Part shown: piece after piece, positions 32,154 to 43,905 of the stretch
Layout: each line of letters begins with the position of its first letter
How positions within the stretch are numbered: the stretch's first letter is position 1
Assembly (NCBI GenBank): GCA_028826165.1
Contig: JAPDFW010000130.1
Coordinates: 1-64,000, forward strand
DNA length: 64,000 nt
Direction: 5' to 3'
From: Anaeramoeba ignava
Lineage: Eukaryota > Metamonada > Anaeramoebidae
Notes under the pieces: generated by a model
Database searches by the model: none
What the model was told of the DNA's origin: nothing
Seen by the model: only the letters and a program-made list of their open reading frames with translations
Translations under genes and position numbers: made by a program

Positions 32154-33879
32154 AAAAAAAATATTTTATTTTAAACCAAAAAGTGGAAAAAAATTCTCTT
32201 TAAAAAGATATAAAAATAAATTGAGAATTTAAATGAAAAATTAAACTGAATTTTTTTTTATTTTTAATTTATTTTTAAAACGTTTTTATTTTCATTTTTT
32301 CATTTTTTCTTTTTTCCTTTTTTTATAAACAAAACGAAACTTTTTCCTTTATTTTTTACTTTTCTTATTTTTTTACTTTTATTTTTACTTTTATTTTTAT
32401 TTTTACTTTTTATTTTCATTAAAGCTATTGTAACATTTCCTGTAAAAAAATTTTTTTTAACAAAAAACAAAAAACAAAAAAAACTTTTTTTTTTACTAAT
32501 TAAAATGAAAAACAATTATTAAAATAATTATGAATCACCACAATTTATATTTTCAAATTAAAAAAAAAATTTTAATCAAAATTCTTCATCAAAATTCAAA
32601 TATCAAATTAATATCAATTTAAATATCAATTTAAATATCAATTTTAATATCAATTTAAATATTAAATTAAATATCAAATTAAATATCAATTTTAATATCA
32701 AATTAAATATCAAATTAAATATCAATTTAAATATCAATTTAAATATCAATTTAAATATCAATTTAAATATCAATTTTAATATCAATTTAAATATTAATTT
32801 AAATATCAATTTTAAATATCAATTTTAATATCAATTTTAATATCAATTTTAATATCAATTTTAAATATCAATTTAAATATCAATTTAAATATTAATTTAA
32901 ATATCAATTTAAATATCAATTTTAATATCAATTTTAATATCAATTTAAATATCAATTTAAATTTTAATATCAATTTTAATATCAATTTAAATATCAAATT
33001 AATATCAATTTTAATAATAATTTTAATATCAATTTTAATATCAATTTTAATATCAATTTTAATATCAATTTTAATATCAATTTAAATATCAATTTTAATA
33101 TCAATTTAAATATCAATTTTAATATCAATTTTAATATCAATTTTAATATCAATTTTAATATTAATTTAAATATCAATTTTAATATCAATTTTAATATCAA
33201 TTTTAAATATCAATTTAAATATCAATTTAAATATCAAATTAAATATCAAATTTAAATATCAATTTTAAATATCAATTTAAATATCAATTTTTTAAATATC
33301 AATTTTAAATATCAATTTTTAATATCAATTTTAAATATCAATTTAAATATTAATTTTAATATCAATTTTTAATATCAATTTTAATATCAATTTAAATATC
33401 AATTTTTAAATATCAATTTAAATATCAATTTTAATATCAAATTAAATATTAATTTAAATATCAATTTTTAATATCAATTTTTTAAATAATAATTTTAATA
33501 TCAATTTAAATATCAAATTAAATATCAAATTAATATCAATTTTTAATATCAATTTTAAATATCAATTTTAATATCAATTTTAAATATCAATTTTAATATC
33601 AATTTAAATATCAATTTAAATATCAATTTTAATATCAATTTTAATATCAATTTTAATATCAATTTTAATATCAATTTTAATATCAATTTTAATATCAATT
33701 TAAATATCAATTTAAATATCAATTTAAATATCAATTTTAATATTAATTTAAACAATAATTTTAATATCAATTTTAATATTAATTTAAATATCAATTTAAA
33801 TATCAAATTAATATTAATTTAAACAATAATTTAAATATCAATTTTAATATTAATCAAAATGATTTAATTAGTGGGGATC
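32154..33879. repeat. Spacer with 12-bp AATATCAATTTA repeat
   Basis: 32154-32590 is A/T-run sequence without a recognisable gene. About 32590-33860 is a degenerate 12-bp array (ATATCAATTTTA, ATATCAATTTAA) ending just before the Rab start codon. Confidence 0.85.
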
Positions 33880-35603
33880 ATGTCATATGAGAATAAAGAA
33901 AAATTAGATCAAGTAAAAGAGTCACATCAAGAAGATTCAACAAATGAAAGTGACGAAAATGATCAAAAAATTGATGATATAACTCAACCACATCAAATTG
34001 AGGTTGATGATGATGAAAATCAAAAAGAAGATTATTTATTAAAAATTCTTCTTGTTGGTTTGTTTTCATTTAAATTAAAATCAAAATACAAATCAAAATA
34101 CAAATCAAAATCAAAATCAAAATCAAAATCAAAATCAAAATTTAAATCAAAATTTAAATCAAAATTTAAATCAAAATTTAAATCAAAATTTAAATCAAAA
34201 TTTAAATTAAAATACAAATCAAAATCAAAATTAAAATTTAAATTAAAATTTAAATCAAAATCAAAATCAAAATTAAAATCAAAATTAAAATCAAAATTTA
34301 AATCAAAATTTAAATCAAAATTTAAATCAAAATTTAAATCAAAATTAAAATACAAATTAAAATTAAAATAGGTGATAGTGCAGTTGGAAAATCAAATTTA
34401 TTATCAAGATTTTGTACTAATGAATTTGATCCAAATTCAAAAAGTACGATTGGAGTTGAATTTGCAACAAAAAGTGTTAAAATCAAAGAAACATTAATAA
34501 AAGCACAAATATGGGTAAAAAAAAACAAAAAAAAAAAGCAAATCTAGACAAATTTTCTAATCACAATAATTCTTACAAAACAAAATAAATAGGACACAGC
34601 AGGTCAAGAAAGATATGATTCTGTTACAAAAAGGTTCAAAAAAAATTTTTTTATTAAAACTCTTTTAAATCAATTTATTTTCCTTTTTAATATTTTAGTT
34701 ATTATCGTGGAGCTATTGGTGCTTTGGTTGTTTATGATATTACTAATCATATTACTTTTGAACATTCAAATAAATGGATTACAGCTGTTAAAGAAAATTC
34801 TCATCCAAATATTTTGATTTTACTTGTTGGAAACAAAATTGATTTAAAAGAAAAACGTCAAGTTACTCATGATGAAGTATATATTAGGAATATTTGAACA
34901 AATTTAAAATTTAGATTCAAAATTTAAATCAAATTTAAAATTCAAATTCATTTATAAAATTAAAATTAAAATTAAAATTAAAATCAAAATTCGGATAAAA
35001 AATTAAAATTAAAAATTAAAATTAAAATTAAAATTAAAATTAAAATTAAAATTAAAATTAAAATTTAAATTCATTTATAAAATTAAAATTAAAATTCATT
35101 TATAAAATTAAAATTAAAAAATAAAATTAAAATTAAAATTAAAATTAAAATTAATATTAAATTTAAAATTAAAATTTAGATTCAAAATTAAAAATAAAAT
35201 CAAAATTTAAAATTAAAATTAAAATTAAAATCAAAATTAAAATTAATATTAAAATTAAAATTAAAATTAAAATTAAAATTAAAATTAAAATTAAAATTAA
35301 AATTAAAATTAAAATTTAAATTAAAATTTAAAAATTAAAATTTAAAATAAATTGGAAAAAAATTAAAATTAAAAGGGAAAAAAATTTGCAGAAGAAAATG
35401 GACTTGCTTTTATTGAAACTTCTGCTTTAGATTCAACAAATGTTGAAGAAGCTTTTTTAACTATTTTGGAAAATATTTTAGAAGCAATTCAACAAAAAAA
35501 TGCTAATTTACAACAACAAACAACTCAACAAAATCAATCTCACGTAATTTCTCAAGATGGTTTAATGATTCAAGAAAAAAAACGTAAAAGAAAATGCTGC
35601 TAA
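33880..35603 (+). CDS. RAB11: Rab11-like small GTPase with acidic N-terminal extension
   Basis: Five exons (33880-34057, 34372-34514, 34593-34633, 34699-34876, 35376-35603) join to 255 residues with all phases consistent. G1 'GDSAVGKS' is split by intron 1. G2/RabF1 is 'STIGVEF', G3 'WDTAGQERY', G4 'GNKIDL' and G5 'ETSAL'. '[16 protein letters not shown]' is a Rab11-subfamily hallmark. The C-terminus ends KRKCC, a double geranylgeranylation site. Rab11 directs recycling-endosome and post-Golgi traffic. Unusual is an acidic leader of about 50 residues before the G domain (from ATG 33880); a shorter protein is possible only if another start is used, and none is visible. Confidence 0.9.
34058..34371 (+). 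repeat. Rab11 intron 1, AAATCAAAATTT repeat
   Basis: A 314-nt intron with donor GTTG|GTTTGT (not the usual GTAAA) and acceptor AAAATAG|GTGATAG. It consists of AAATCAAAATTT words that remain open in one frame and produce an artefactual K/S/F-rich peptide. Confidence 0.83.
34877..35375 (+). repeat. Rab11 intron 4, AAAATT repeat
   Basis: A 499-nt intron (GATGAA|GTATAT ... TTAAAAG|GGAAAA) of AAAATT hexamers with CATTTATAAAATT interruptions. It joins 'VTHDE' to '[12 protein letters not shown]' in phase 0. Confidence 0.83.
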
Positions 35604-35872
35604 ACTTTTATCCATTTTTTTTTCCACTTTTTTTGAAATGATTAATTTTTTTTTTCTTTCTTTCTTTCTTTCTTAAAAAATCAAGTTTTTTTTCATTTTT
35701 CTTTCTTTCTTTTTCTTTTTTTTTTCTTCTTCTTTTTTTTGGATATTTTTTCACTTTCAAGAAAGAAAAATAAATAAAAACAAATTGAAAAAAAAATTCA
35801 ATTTTGATTAAATTATTATTAAAATCAAATTTAAAATCAAATTTAAATTTAAAATCAAATTTAAAATTAAAA

Positions 35873-37274
35873 TCATTTTCTTCTAGCAAAATAGGATTCA
35901 AGACCTGTTGGATTTATATGTTGAAGAGGACAATTTTTATCTTTACATTTACCATAAATCTGATAATCAACACAAACTAAAATAATAAATATAAAATATT
36001 AAATATAAAATAATAAATATTAAATATAAAATATTAAAATAATAAATATTATTAACCTTTTCTTTTGGTTTTTTTTCTTGTATCAAGAAAAAAAATCTTT
36101 TCAAGAAATTCAGGATTTATATCAGCTTTTCCAAATTCTTTTATTAAAATTTTTTCTTTATCTTTCCTTAAAGGATTTGGATGTTGATAAGGACACAAAG
36201 TAGAATAACAATTACCCAAATAAGGGCAAATAACTATATCTTTTGGATGAAGATTAAAATTAGGATTTTGAATATGTTCCGTTTTAGAACACATTTGATG
36301 ATTTAATAAAAAAGAGCATATCTGTTGTTGTTGTTGTGGTTGTTGTTGTTGTTGTTCATCACTTTCAAAATTTTCAAAACTTTCAAAACTGTCAAAACTG
36401 TCAAAACTGTCAACATTTTCAATATTTTCAACTTCTTGGATATCAATATATTTTTCATAGTTGTCAATTTTGACATTACATTTGGGACACTTGTCCTCAT
36501 TTTCCATAGAAGCTTCTACAAAGCAATTGCGGCAAAACGCTCTTTCACAATGTTCACATCTCACGAGATCGTGGATGGTTCTGCGGCACACTGGGCATCT
36601 TCTTCTTCTATGGGATCTATTTGATCTTCTTGAATTTCTATTGTGTTTTTTTTGTTCTTCATCTGAAAAAAATTGTGTTTCATTTTGTTCATTAAAGGAT
36701 TTTTCGAAATCATTAATTATTTCTGCATCCAAAACAATAGATTCAGAATTTTTATTTTGTGAATCAATTTGAATATTTTCTTGAATATTTTCATCTTGAA
36801 TTTTTTCATCTTGAATATTTTCATCTTGAATATTTTCATCTTGAATATTTTCATCTTGAATATTTTCATCTTCAATTTTTTCATCTTGAATATTTTGATT
36901 AATTTTTTGATTATTTTTTTGATTATTATTTTGATTATTTTTTTGATTATTATTTTGATTATTTTCTTTTTCTTTTTCTTCTAAAAGTTTTAATTCATAA
37001 TAAAGTTGTTCTAATTGATTATTTCTTTTTGGATGTCGGATTTTTGTTTTGCAAATTGGACAACGATCTCCTCTTTCAAGCCATTGAGAAAGGCATCCTT
37101 GACAGAAACTATGTCCGTTTGGACACATTGTTATTGGAGGTTCCATTGACATTTTACTTTAAAATTATTATAAAAAATTTTTCCTTTTTAATTTTGTAAA
37201 TTTTCTTTCTTTTTATTTTTCATTTGTTTTTTTTACCAGATTGGGCATTCAAAACTTTGTAGATTTTCAATCAT
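35873..37274 (-). CDS. RING-type and CCCH zinc-finger protein
   Basis: Exons 37237-37274, 36057-37156 and 35873-35976 give 413 residues. The first intron splits the leading RING motif: 'SFECPIC' is completed by splicing (TG|T) to 'KMSMEPPITMCPNGHSFC', then 'CQGCL...RCPICKTKI'. A second treble-clef follows around residue 190 ('RRCPVCRRTI', 'CEHCERAFCRNC', 'KCPKCNVKI'). CCCH fingers come next: 'CPYLGNCYSTLCPYQH', and in the last exon 'CVDYQIYGKCKDKNCPLQH' with C-X8-C-X5-C-X3-H spacing. Glu/Asp/Ile and NNQK low-complexity linkers separate them. A RING plus CCCH combination suggests an RNA-binding E3 ubiquitin ligase. It is convergent with Rab11, 269 bp apart. Confidence 0.82.
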
Positions 37275-37329
37275 TTTAAAAATTATTAATCAAAAAAAAA
37301 TGAAAAGAAAAAAATGAAAAAAATGAAAA

Positions 37330-39530
37330 TAAATTTTTCCTCTTTATTTATTAAAAATTAATTTATTATTTATAAAAATTAATTTATTATTTAAATTATT
37401 TATTTTATTTAATTTAAATTATAAATTTTAAATAAATTTCAAAAATTTTTTAAAATAAATATTAAAAAAAAGATTTTTAAATCTAAATTATTTATTTTGT
37501 TTAAATTTAAAATTATTTTAAATTTTTTAAATCAATTTCAAAATAATTTTTAATAAATAAATATTAAAAAAATTGAATTAAATTAATTTATTATTTATAA
37601 ATAAAATTAATTAAAATAATATTTTAAAAAAGATTTTAAATTTAAATTATTTATTTTATTTAATTTAAATTATAAATTTTTAAATAAATTTCAAATCAAT
37701 TTTTAATAAATAAATATAAAAATTGAATTAAATTAATTTATTATTTATAAATAAAATTAATTAAAATAATATTTTAAAAAGATTTTAAATTTAAATTATT
37801 TATTTTATTTAATTTAAATTATAAATTTATAAATAAATTTCAAAATAATTTTTAATAAATAAATATTAAAAAAATTGAATTAAATTAATTTATTATTTAT
37901 AAATAAAATTATTTAAAATAATATTTTAAAAAAGATTTTAAATTTAAACTATTTATTTTATTTAATTTAAATTATAAATTTATAAATAAATTTCAAAATA
38001 ATTTTTAATAAATAAATATTAAAAAAATTGAATTAAATTAATTTATTATTTATAAATAAAATTAATTAAAATATTATTTTAAAAAGATTTTAAATTTAAA
38101 TTATTTATTTTATTTAATTTAAATTATAAATTTTTAAATAAATTTCAAATCAATTTTTAATAAATAAATATAAAAATTGAATTAAATTAATTTATTATTT
38201 ATAAATAAATTTAATTCATTTAATATTTTAAAAAGATTTTAAATTTAAATTATTTATTTTTATTTAATTTAAATTATAAATTTATAAATAAATTTCAAAA
38301 TAATTTTTAATTAAAATAAATATTTAAAAATTGAATTAAATTAATTTATTATTTATTTTATTTAATTTAAATTAATATTTTAAAAAGATTTTAAAATTTA
38401 AATTTAAAAATTGAATTAAATTAATTTATTATTTTTAAAATTAATTAGAATAAATTTTATAAATTTAAAATTTATTCCAAAATAATTTTTAATAAATAAA
38501 TAAAAATTAAAAATTTATCAATTAAATTAATTTAATTTATTTATTAAATAAAATAAATTTTAAAATAATATTTTAAAAAAGATTTTTAAATTTAATTTAT
38601 TTATTTTGTTTAATTTAAATTATAAATTTTATAGAAATCAATTTTTCAAAAATAATTTTTAATAAATAAATATTAAAAATTGAATTAAATTAATTTATTA
38701 TTTATAAATAAAATTATTTAAAATAATATTTTAAAAAAGATTTTAAATTTAAATTATTTATTTTATTTAATTTAAATTATAAATAAATTTAATTAATTTA
38801 ATATTTTAAAAAGATTTTAAGTTTAATTTATTTATTTTATTTTTAATTTAAATAAATTTTTAAATAATAATAAATAAAAATTGGAATTAAATTAATTTAT
38901 TATTTATAAATAAAATTAATTAAATTAATATTTTAAAAAGATTTTAAATTTAAATTATTTATTTTATTTAAATAAATAAATCAATTTTTAATAAATTTTT
39001 TAAATATTAAAAATTGAATTAAATTAATTTATTATTTATAAATAAAATTAATTCAATTAATATTTTAAAAAATTTTTTAAATTATTTATTTTATTTAATT
39101 TAAAAATAAATTTTTAATAAATAAATATTAAAAATAAAAATTGAATTAAATTAATTTATTATTTATAAATAAAATTAATTAAATTATTATTTTAAAAAAG
39201 ATTTTAAATTTAAATTATTTATTTTATTTAATTTAAATTATAAATTTTTAAATCAATTTCAAAATAATTTTTAATAAATAAATATTAAAAAAATTGAATT
39301 AAATTAATTTATTATTTATAAATAAAATTAATTAAAATAATATTTTAGAAAAGATTTTAAATTTAAATTATTTATTTTATTTAATTTAAATTATAAATTT
39401 TTAAATAAATTTCAAAAATAATTTTTAATAAATAAATATTAAAAAAATTGAATTAAATTAATTTATTATTTATAAATAAAATTAATTAGAATTTAATATT
39501 TTAAAAAAGATTTTAAATTTAAATTAATAT
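37330..39530. repeat. Satellite-like tandem repeat, unit about 150 bp
   Basis: At least 12 imperfect copies of a G/C-poor unit. Each contains GAATTAAATTAATTTATT, a TATAAATAAAATTAATT stretch and TTTTAAAAAAGATTTTAAAT. Marker copies start near 37575, 37725, 37878, 38028, 38178 and 38333, so the period is 150-155 bp; later copies are truncated. It lies between the RING gene start and the PCCA end, and no gene is seen. Confidence 0.85.
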
Positions 39531-39803
39531 AAATAAAATTTTAATTTGATTTTTTTTTTACTTTTATTGCTCTTTTTGCTAAAAAATGTTTGTTAATTAA
39601 GAGTGTAAAAAAAAAAAAGAATTTCTTTGTTGATTTGGAAAGGAAAAACTTTTGGAAAATGTTTTGGTAAAAAAAAATTAAAAAAAAAAAAACTTGATTG
39701 AAGAACTAATTAAAAAGAAAGAAAGAAAGAAAGAAAGGAAAAAATAAAAGTCAAAAATTTGATTTGATTTTTGATTGGATTTGATTTGATTTGTTTAAAA
39801 TTT

Positions 39804-42800
39804 TTAATCTCCATATTCAATCAAAATCTCATCAACACCAACATTTTGTCCGGTTTTGACATTGATTTTCTTGATAGTTGTGTCTTTCTCGCATTTAAGA
39901 AGATTTTGCATTTTCATAGCTTCAATGATGCAAAGTTCTTCACCAGCATTGACTTTATCGCCGGGTTTTTTGTCAGTAATTGAGAAGATCATACCTGGCA
40001 TGGGGGCAACAAGGAATTTAGAAGTGTCAAGAACAATTGGTTCTGGCATGAAGGGGGCAAGTTCAGCTTGTCTTTTTGTTCTGACAAAAACATCGAATTT
40101 TGTTCCGAGATGCCGGATTACAAATCCTTCTGGTTTTGGTTTGATCATCTGCAAAACAACCTTTTTGTTGTTGATTGTGGCTTTGAAAATATGGTCATCG
40201 ACAATCCAGTCAATGTCTTTGACGATGTTTTTGTTGCCGTTGGCTGTGATGATGTAGCCGTCTTTTGTCTTTTCAACGTCACAATTGTATTTTTCTTCGA
40301 GGAATTGAACAACAAATTCAGATTGAGGATCGTGTTTGAATCCTTGTAGTTTTCCGGAGATTGTGTGAGCTTTTTCTGCGCGAAGAAGATCCATAATAAT
40401 TGCGCCAGCAGCCAATTGTTCTTTTTCGTCTGGCTTTAAAACAACGCCTTTGAAACCATCTGGCCACATTTCTGGGATGTATTTTGTGGTGATTTTGCCT
40501 TCAACATAGCGCGGTTGATCGAGAATAGCGCGCAAAAATGGGATATTGTGATTGACACCTTCGATCACATAAGAATCAAGTGCTTCTTTCATTCTTTGGA
40601 TTGACTCGTTTCTTGTTTTGCCATAAGTGATCAACTTCGAGATCAATGGATCATAAAACATCGAAATTTCAGCTCCATCAATAAAGCCAGTGTCAATTCT
40701 GATCGACTTGTCTTCCGGAATTTCGGGTTCTTTGTATTTGACAAGTGTTCCGATCGAGGGCAAGAAGCCTCTTTCAGGATCTTCGGCATAAACACGACAT
40801 TCAGTTGCCCATCCATTAATGCCAATGTCGGATTGTTTTACTGACAATTTTTCTCCGGCAGCAACTCTGATCATGTGTTCGACAAGATCAAGTCCTGTCG
40901 TGTATTCAGTCACTGGATGCTCAACTTGCAATCGAGTGTTCATTTCCAAGAAGTAGAAGTTCTTATTTGGATCGACAATGAACTCGCATGTTCCGGCAGA
41001 ATTGTATTTGACAGCATGACATAACATGACAGCTTGTTCTCCCATTTTTTTTCGTGTTGCCGGATCCAAGAAAATTGACGGCGCTTCTTCAATGACTTTT
41101 TGGTTTCTTCGCTGAATTGAGCATTCACGTTCGTTGACATAGACAGCATTGCCGTAATTGTCAGCAAGCACTTGGATCTCAATATGACGTGGGTTGTCAA
41201 TGAATTTCTCAATGAAAATTCGATCGTCATCAAAAGCAGATTTTGCTTCTTCTTTAGAAAGTCGGATACCTTCTTTTGCTTCTTCATCATTCCAAGCAAC
41301 TCTCATTCCTTTTCCTCCACCGCCTCCGGCAGCTTTGATCATAATTGGATATCCAATTTGATGTGCGATTTTAAGAACTTCTTCTGGTGTGAAAACTTCT
41401 CCAACGTATCCTGGGATGACATTGACACCTGCTGCTTTTGCTATTTTTTTACTTGCAATTTTGCATCCCATTTGGTCAATTGCATCTGCGTGTGGTCCAA
41501 TGAATACCATTCCGTTGTCTGCTACTGCTTTGGAAAATTCTCGCTTCTCACTTAGAAATCCATATCCTGGATGAATTGCTTGTGCTCCTGTTTTCTTTGC
41601 TGCGTTGATGATGTTTTCAATAATGAGATAACTTTGGTTTGATGGTGCTGGTCCCTTTTATAATATAAAATAAAATAATTTAATTTAATTTAATTTAAAT
41701 TAATTTAAATTAAAATCTTATTTTATTTTATTTTATTATTTTATTTACCACTCGAACAACTTCATCAGCTTTAGCAACATGAAGTGAACTTAAATCTGCA
41801 TCAGAATAAACTCCAACAGTTTTGATTCCCATTTTTTTGGCAGTTCGCATAATTCTGCATGCGATTTCACCTCTAAATAAATTTTAATTATTAATTTAAT
41901 TATTAATTTAATTATTAATTTTATTATTAATTTAATTATTAATTTAATTATTAATTTAATTATTAATTTTATTATTAATTTTATTATTAATTTTATTATT
42001 AATTTTATTATTAATTTTATTATTAATTTTATTATTAATTTTATTATTAATTTTATTTATTAATTTTATTATTAAATTTATTATTAATTTTATTATTAAT
42101 TTTATTAATTAATTTATTATTAATTTAATTATTAATTTTATTATTAATTTAATTATTAATTTTATTATTAATTTAATTATTAATTTTATTATTAATTTAA
42201 TTATTAATTTTATTATTAATTTAATTATTAATTTTATTATTAATTTAATTATTAATTTTATTATTAATTTAATTATTAATTTTATTATTAATTTAATTAT
42301 TAATTTTATTATTAATTTTATTATTATTTTTATTATTATTTTTATTATTAAATTTATTATTAAATTTATTATTAAATTTATTATTAATTTTATTATTATT
42401 TTTATTATTATTTTTATTATTGATTTAATTATTAATTTATTATTAATTTTATTATTAATTAATTATTGATTTTAATTATTAATTAATTATTGATTTTTAA
42501 TTATTAATTAATTATTGATTTTAATTATTAATTTTTATTATTAATTTTATTATTAATTTTATTATTAATTTTATTTATTAATTTATTTATTAATTTTATT
42601 ATTAATTTTATTTATTAATTTTATTATTATTTTTATTATTAATTTTAATTATTAATTTTAATTATTAATTTAATTATTAATTTTATTATTAAATTTATTA
42701 TTAATTTTATTATTAATTTTAATTATTAATTTTATTATTAAATTAATTATTAAATTTATTATTAATTTTATTATTAAATTTATTATGATTTTAATTATTA

Positions 42801-43071
42801 AATTAATTATTAATTTTATTATTAATTTTATTATTAATTAATTATTAAATTTATTATTAAATTAATTGTTGATTTTAATTATTAAAAAATTGCTTATTTT
42901 CATCGTCATCATTATGGTAAAAAAAAATCAAATTAATTTTAATTGGAATTTTGTTAAAAAAAAAGGCGTATTATTTTTTTAAAAAAAAATTTCAGAACAT
43001 TACCTATTGGCAACTAAGATCTTATCGAAAACTGGTTTGGTTGCAAATGAACGAATGAATTGTTTTGACAT
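39804..43071 (-). CDS. PCCA: Propionyl-CoA carboxylase alpha subunit, organelle-targeted
   Basis: Exons 43004-43071, 41749-41872 and 39804-41654 give 680 residues. The biotin carboxylase domain starts '[15 protein letters not shown]', with ATP-grasp '[12 protein letters not shown]', '[19 protein letters not shown]' and '[14 protein letters not shown]'. '[15 protein letters not shown]' and 'PDGFKGVVL' are PCCA-like, as is the BT linker. The biotin site is 'EAMKMQ' (Lys about 645). The first 15 residues, [15 protein letters not shown], are basic and hydroxylated without acids, a mitochondrial or MRO presequence. The enzyme carboxylates propionyl-CoA to methylmalonyl-CoA, or runs in reverse in propionate-producing anaerobes; the beta subunit is not in the window. 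Codon use is visibly more GC-rich than in neighbours, suggesting high expression. Confidence 0.95.
41873..43003 (-). repeat. PCCA intron 1, ATTATTAATTTT repeat
   Basis: A 1131-nt intron (AATAG|GTAATG ... ATTTAG|AGGTGA) within 'ILVANR-GEIA', made mainly of ATTATTAATTTT 12-mers. A small non-repetitive patch lies near 42895-43000. Intron 2 (41655-41748) is a plain 94-nt AT-rich intron. Confidence 0.87.
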
Positions 43072-43905
43072 TAGCTTATTTATTAGATCAAAATATTTTT
43101 TTATTAAAATTTTTATTTTTATTTTTGTTATTAGATTTAATTGTATTATTAATTAAACAAAAAAAAAGAAGGAAAGATCAATATTTAATAAAGAATAAGA
43201 ATTCCAAATTAATTTTTATTTATTTTTTTGTGATTTTTTTTTATAAAATTAAAATTTAGAAAAGATGAAGTGGAAATTATTTTTTTTTTTATAAATTAAA
43301 ATTATAAAGAATAAAAAAAAAGAGAAAAAATATAAAGAAAGCAATTTTAACTTACTTCAATTCAAAAGGAAATTGAAAAATGAAAAAAGAAATTTTAAAA
43401 AAAAAATTTTTTTTAATTAATTTTTAATTTAATTTTTTAATTAATTTTTTAATTTAATTTTTAATTAATTTTTAATTTATTTAAATTGGTTTTTTTTTAT
43501 TTAAATTTTTAATTAAAAAAAGAGAAAAAAAAAAATTTTTTTTTATTTTATTTATTTTTTATTTTTTTTGTTTTGATCAAATAAAAAATTAATAAAAAAA
43601 TAAATAAAAAAAAGAAGAAAAAAAGAAGAAAAAAAGAAAAAGGAGAAAATTAATTATTTATTTATTTATTATTCTTCTTTTTTATTCTCAATTAAATTTT
43701 TCAATTACGTTCCTCTTTTTTTTTTTTAATTTTTATTTCTTTTATTTCTTTTAATTTAAATTTCCTTTTTCCTTTTTTTTTTATTGATTTACTTTTTGAT
43801 TGAAAGAAAGAAAGTAAAAAGATTTGAAAAAGAAAAAAAAAAGGGAAAAGAAAAATCAAAAAGATTTGAAAAAGCAAAAAAAAATTAAAGTGAAAAATTT
43901 CAAAT
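43072..43905. other. AT-rich spacer without recognisable gene
   Basis: 834 bp between the PCCA start and the GcvPB end. It holds A/T homopolymer runs, purine tracts (AGAAA, AAGAAAG) and short inverted ATTAAT words. Short open frames here are low-complexity; I see no RNA gene signature. Confidence 0.6.

Noticed and set aside
42895..42920. Second C/D snoRNA candidate (ATGATGA on the minus strand)
   Set aside because: No D box or closing stem within a plausible distance.
43065..43259. Small plus-strand frame opposite the PCCA start
   Set aside because: Hydrophobic, T-rich low-complexity sequence with no support; it overlaps the PCCA first exon.
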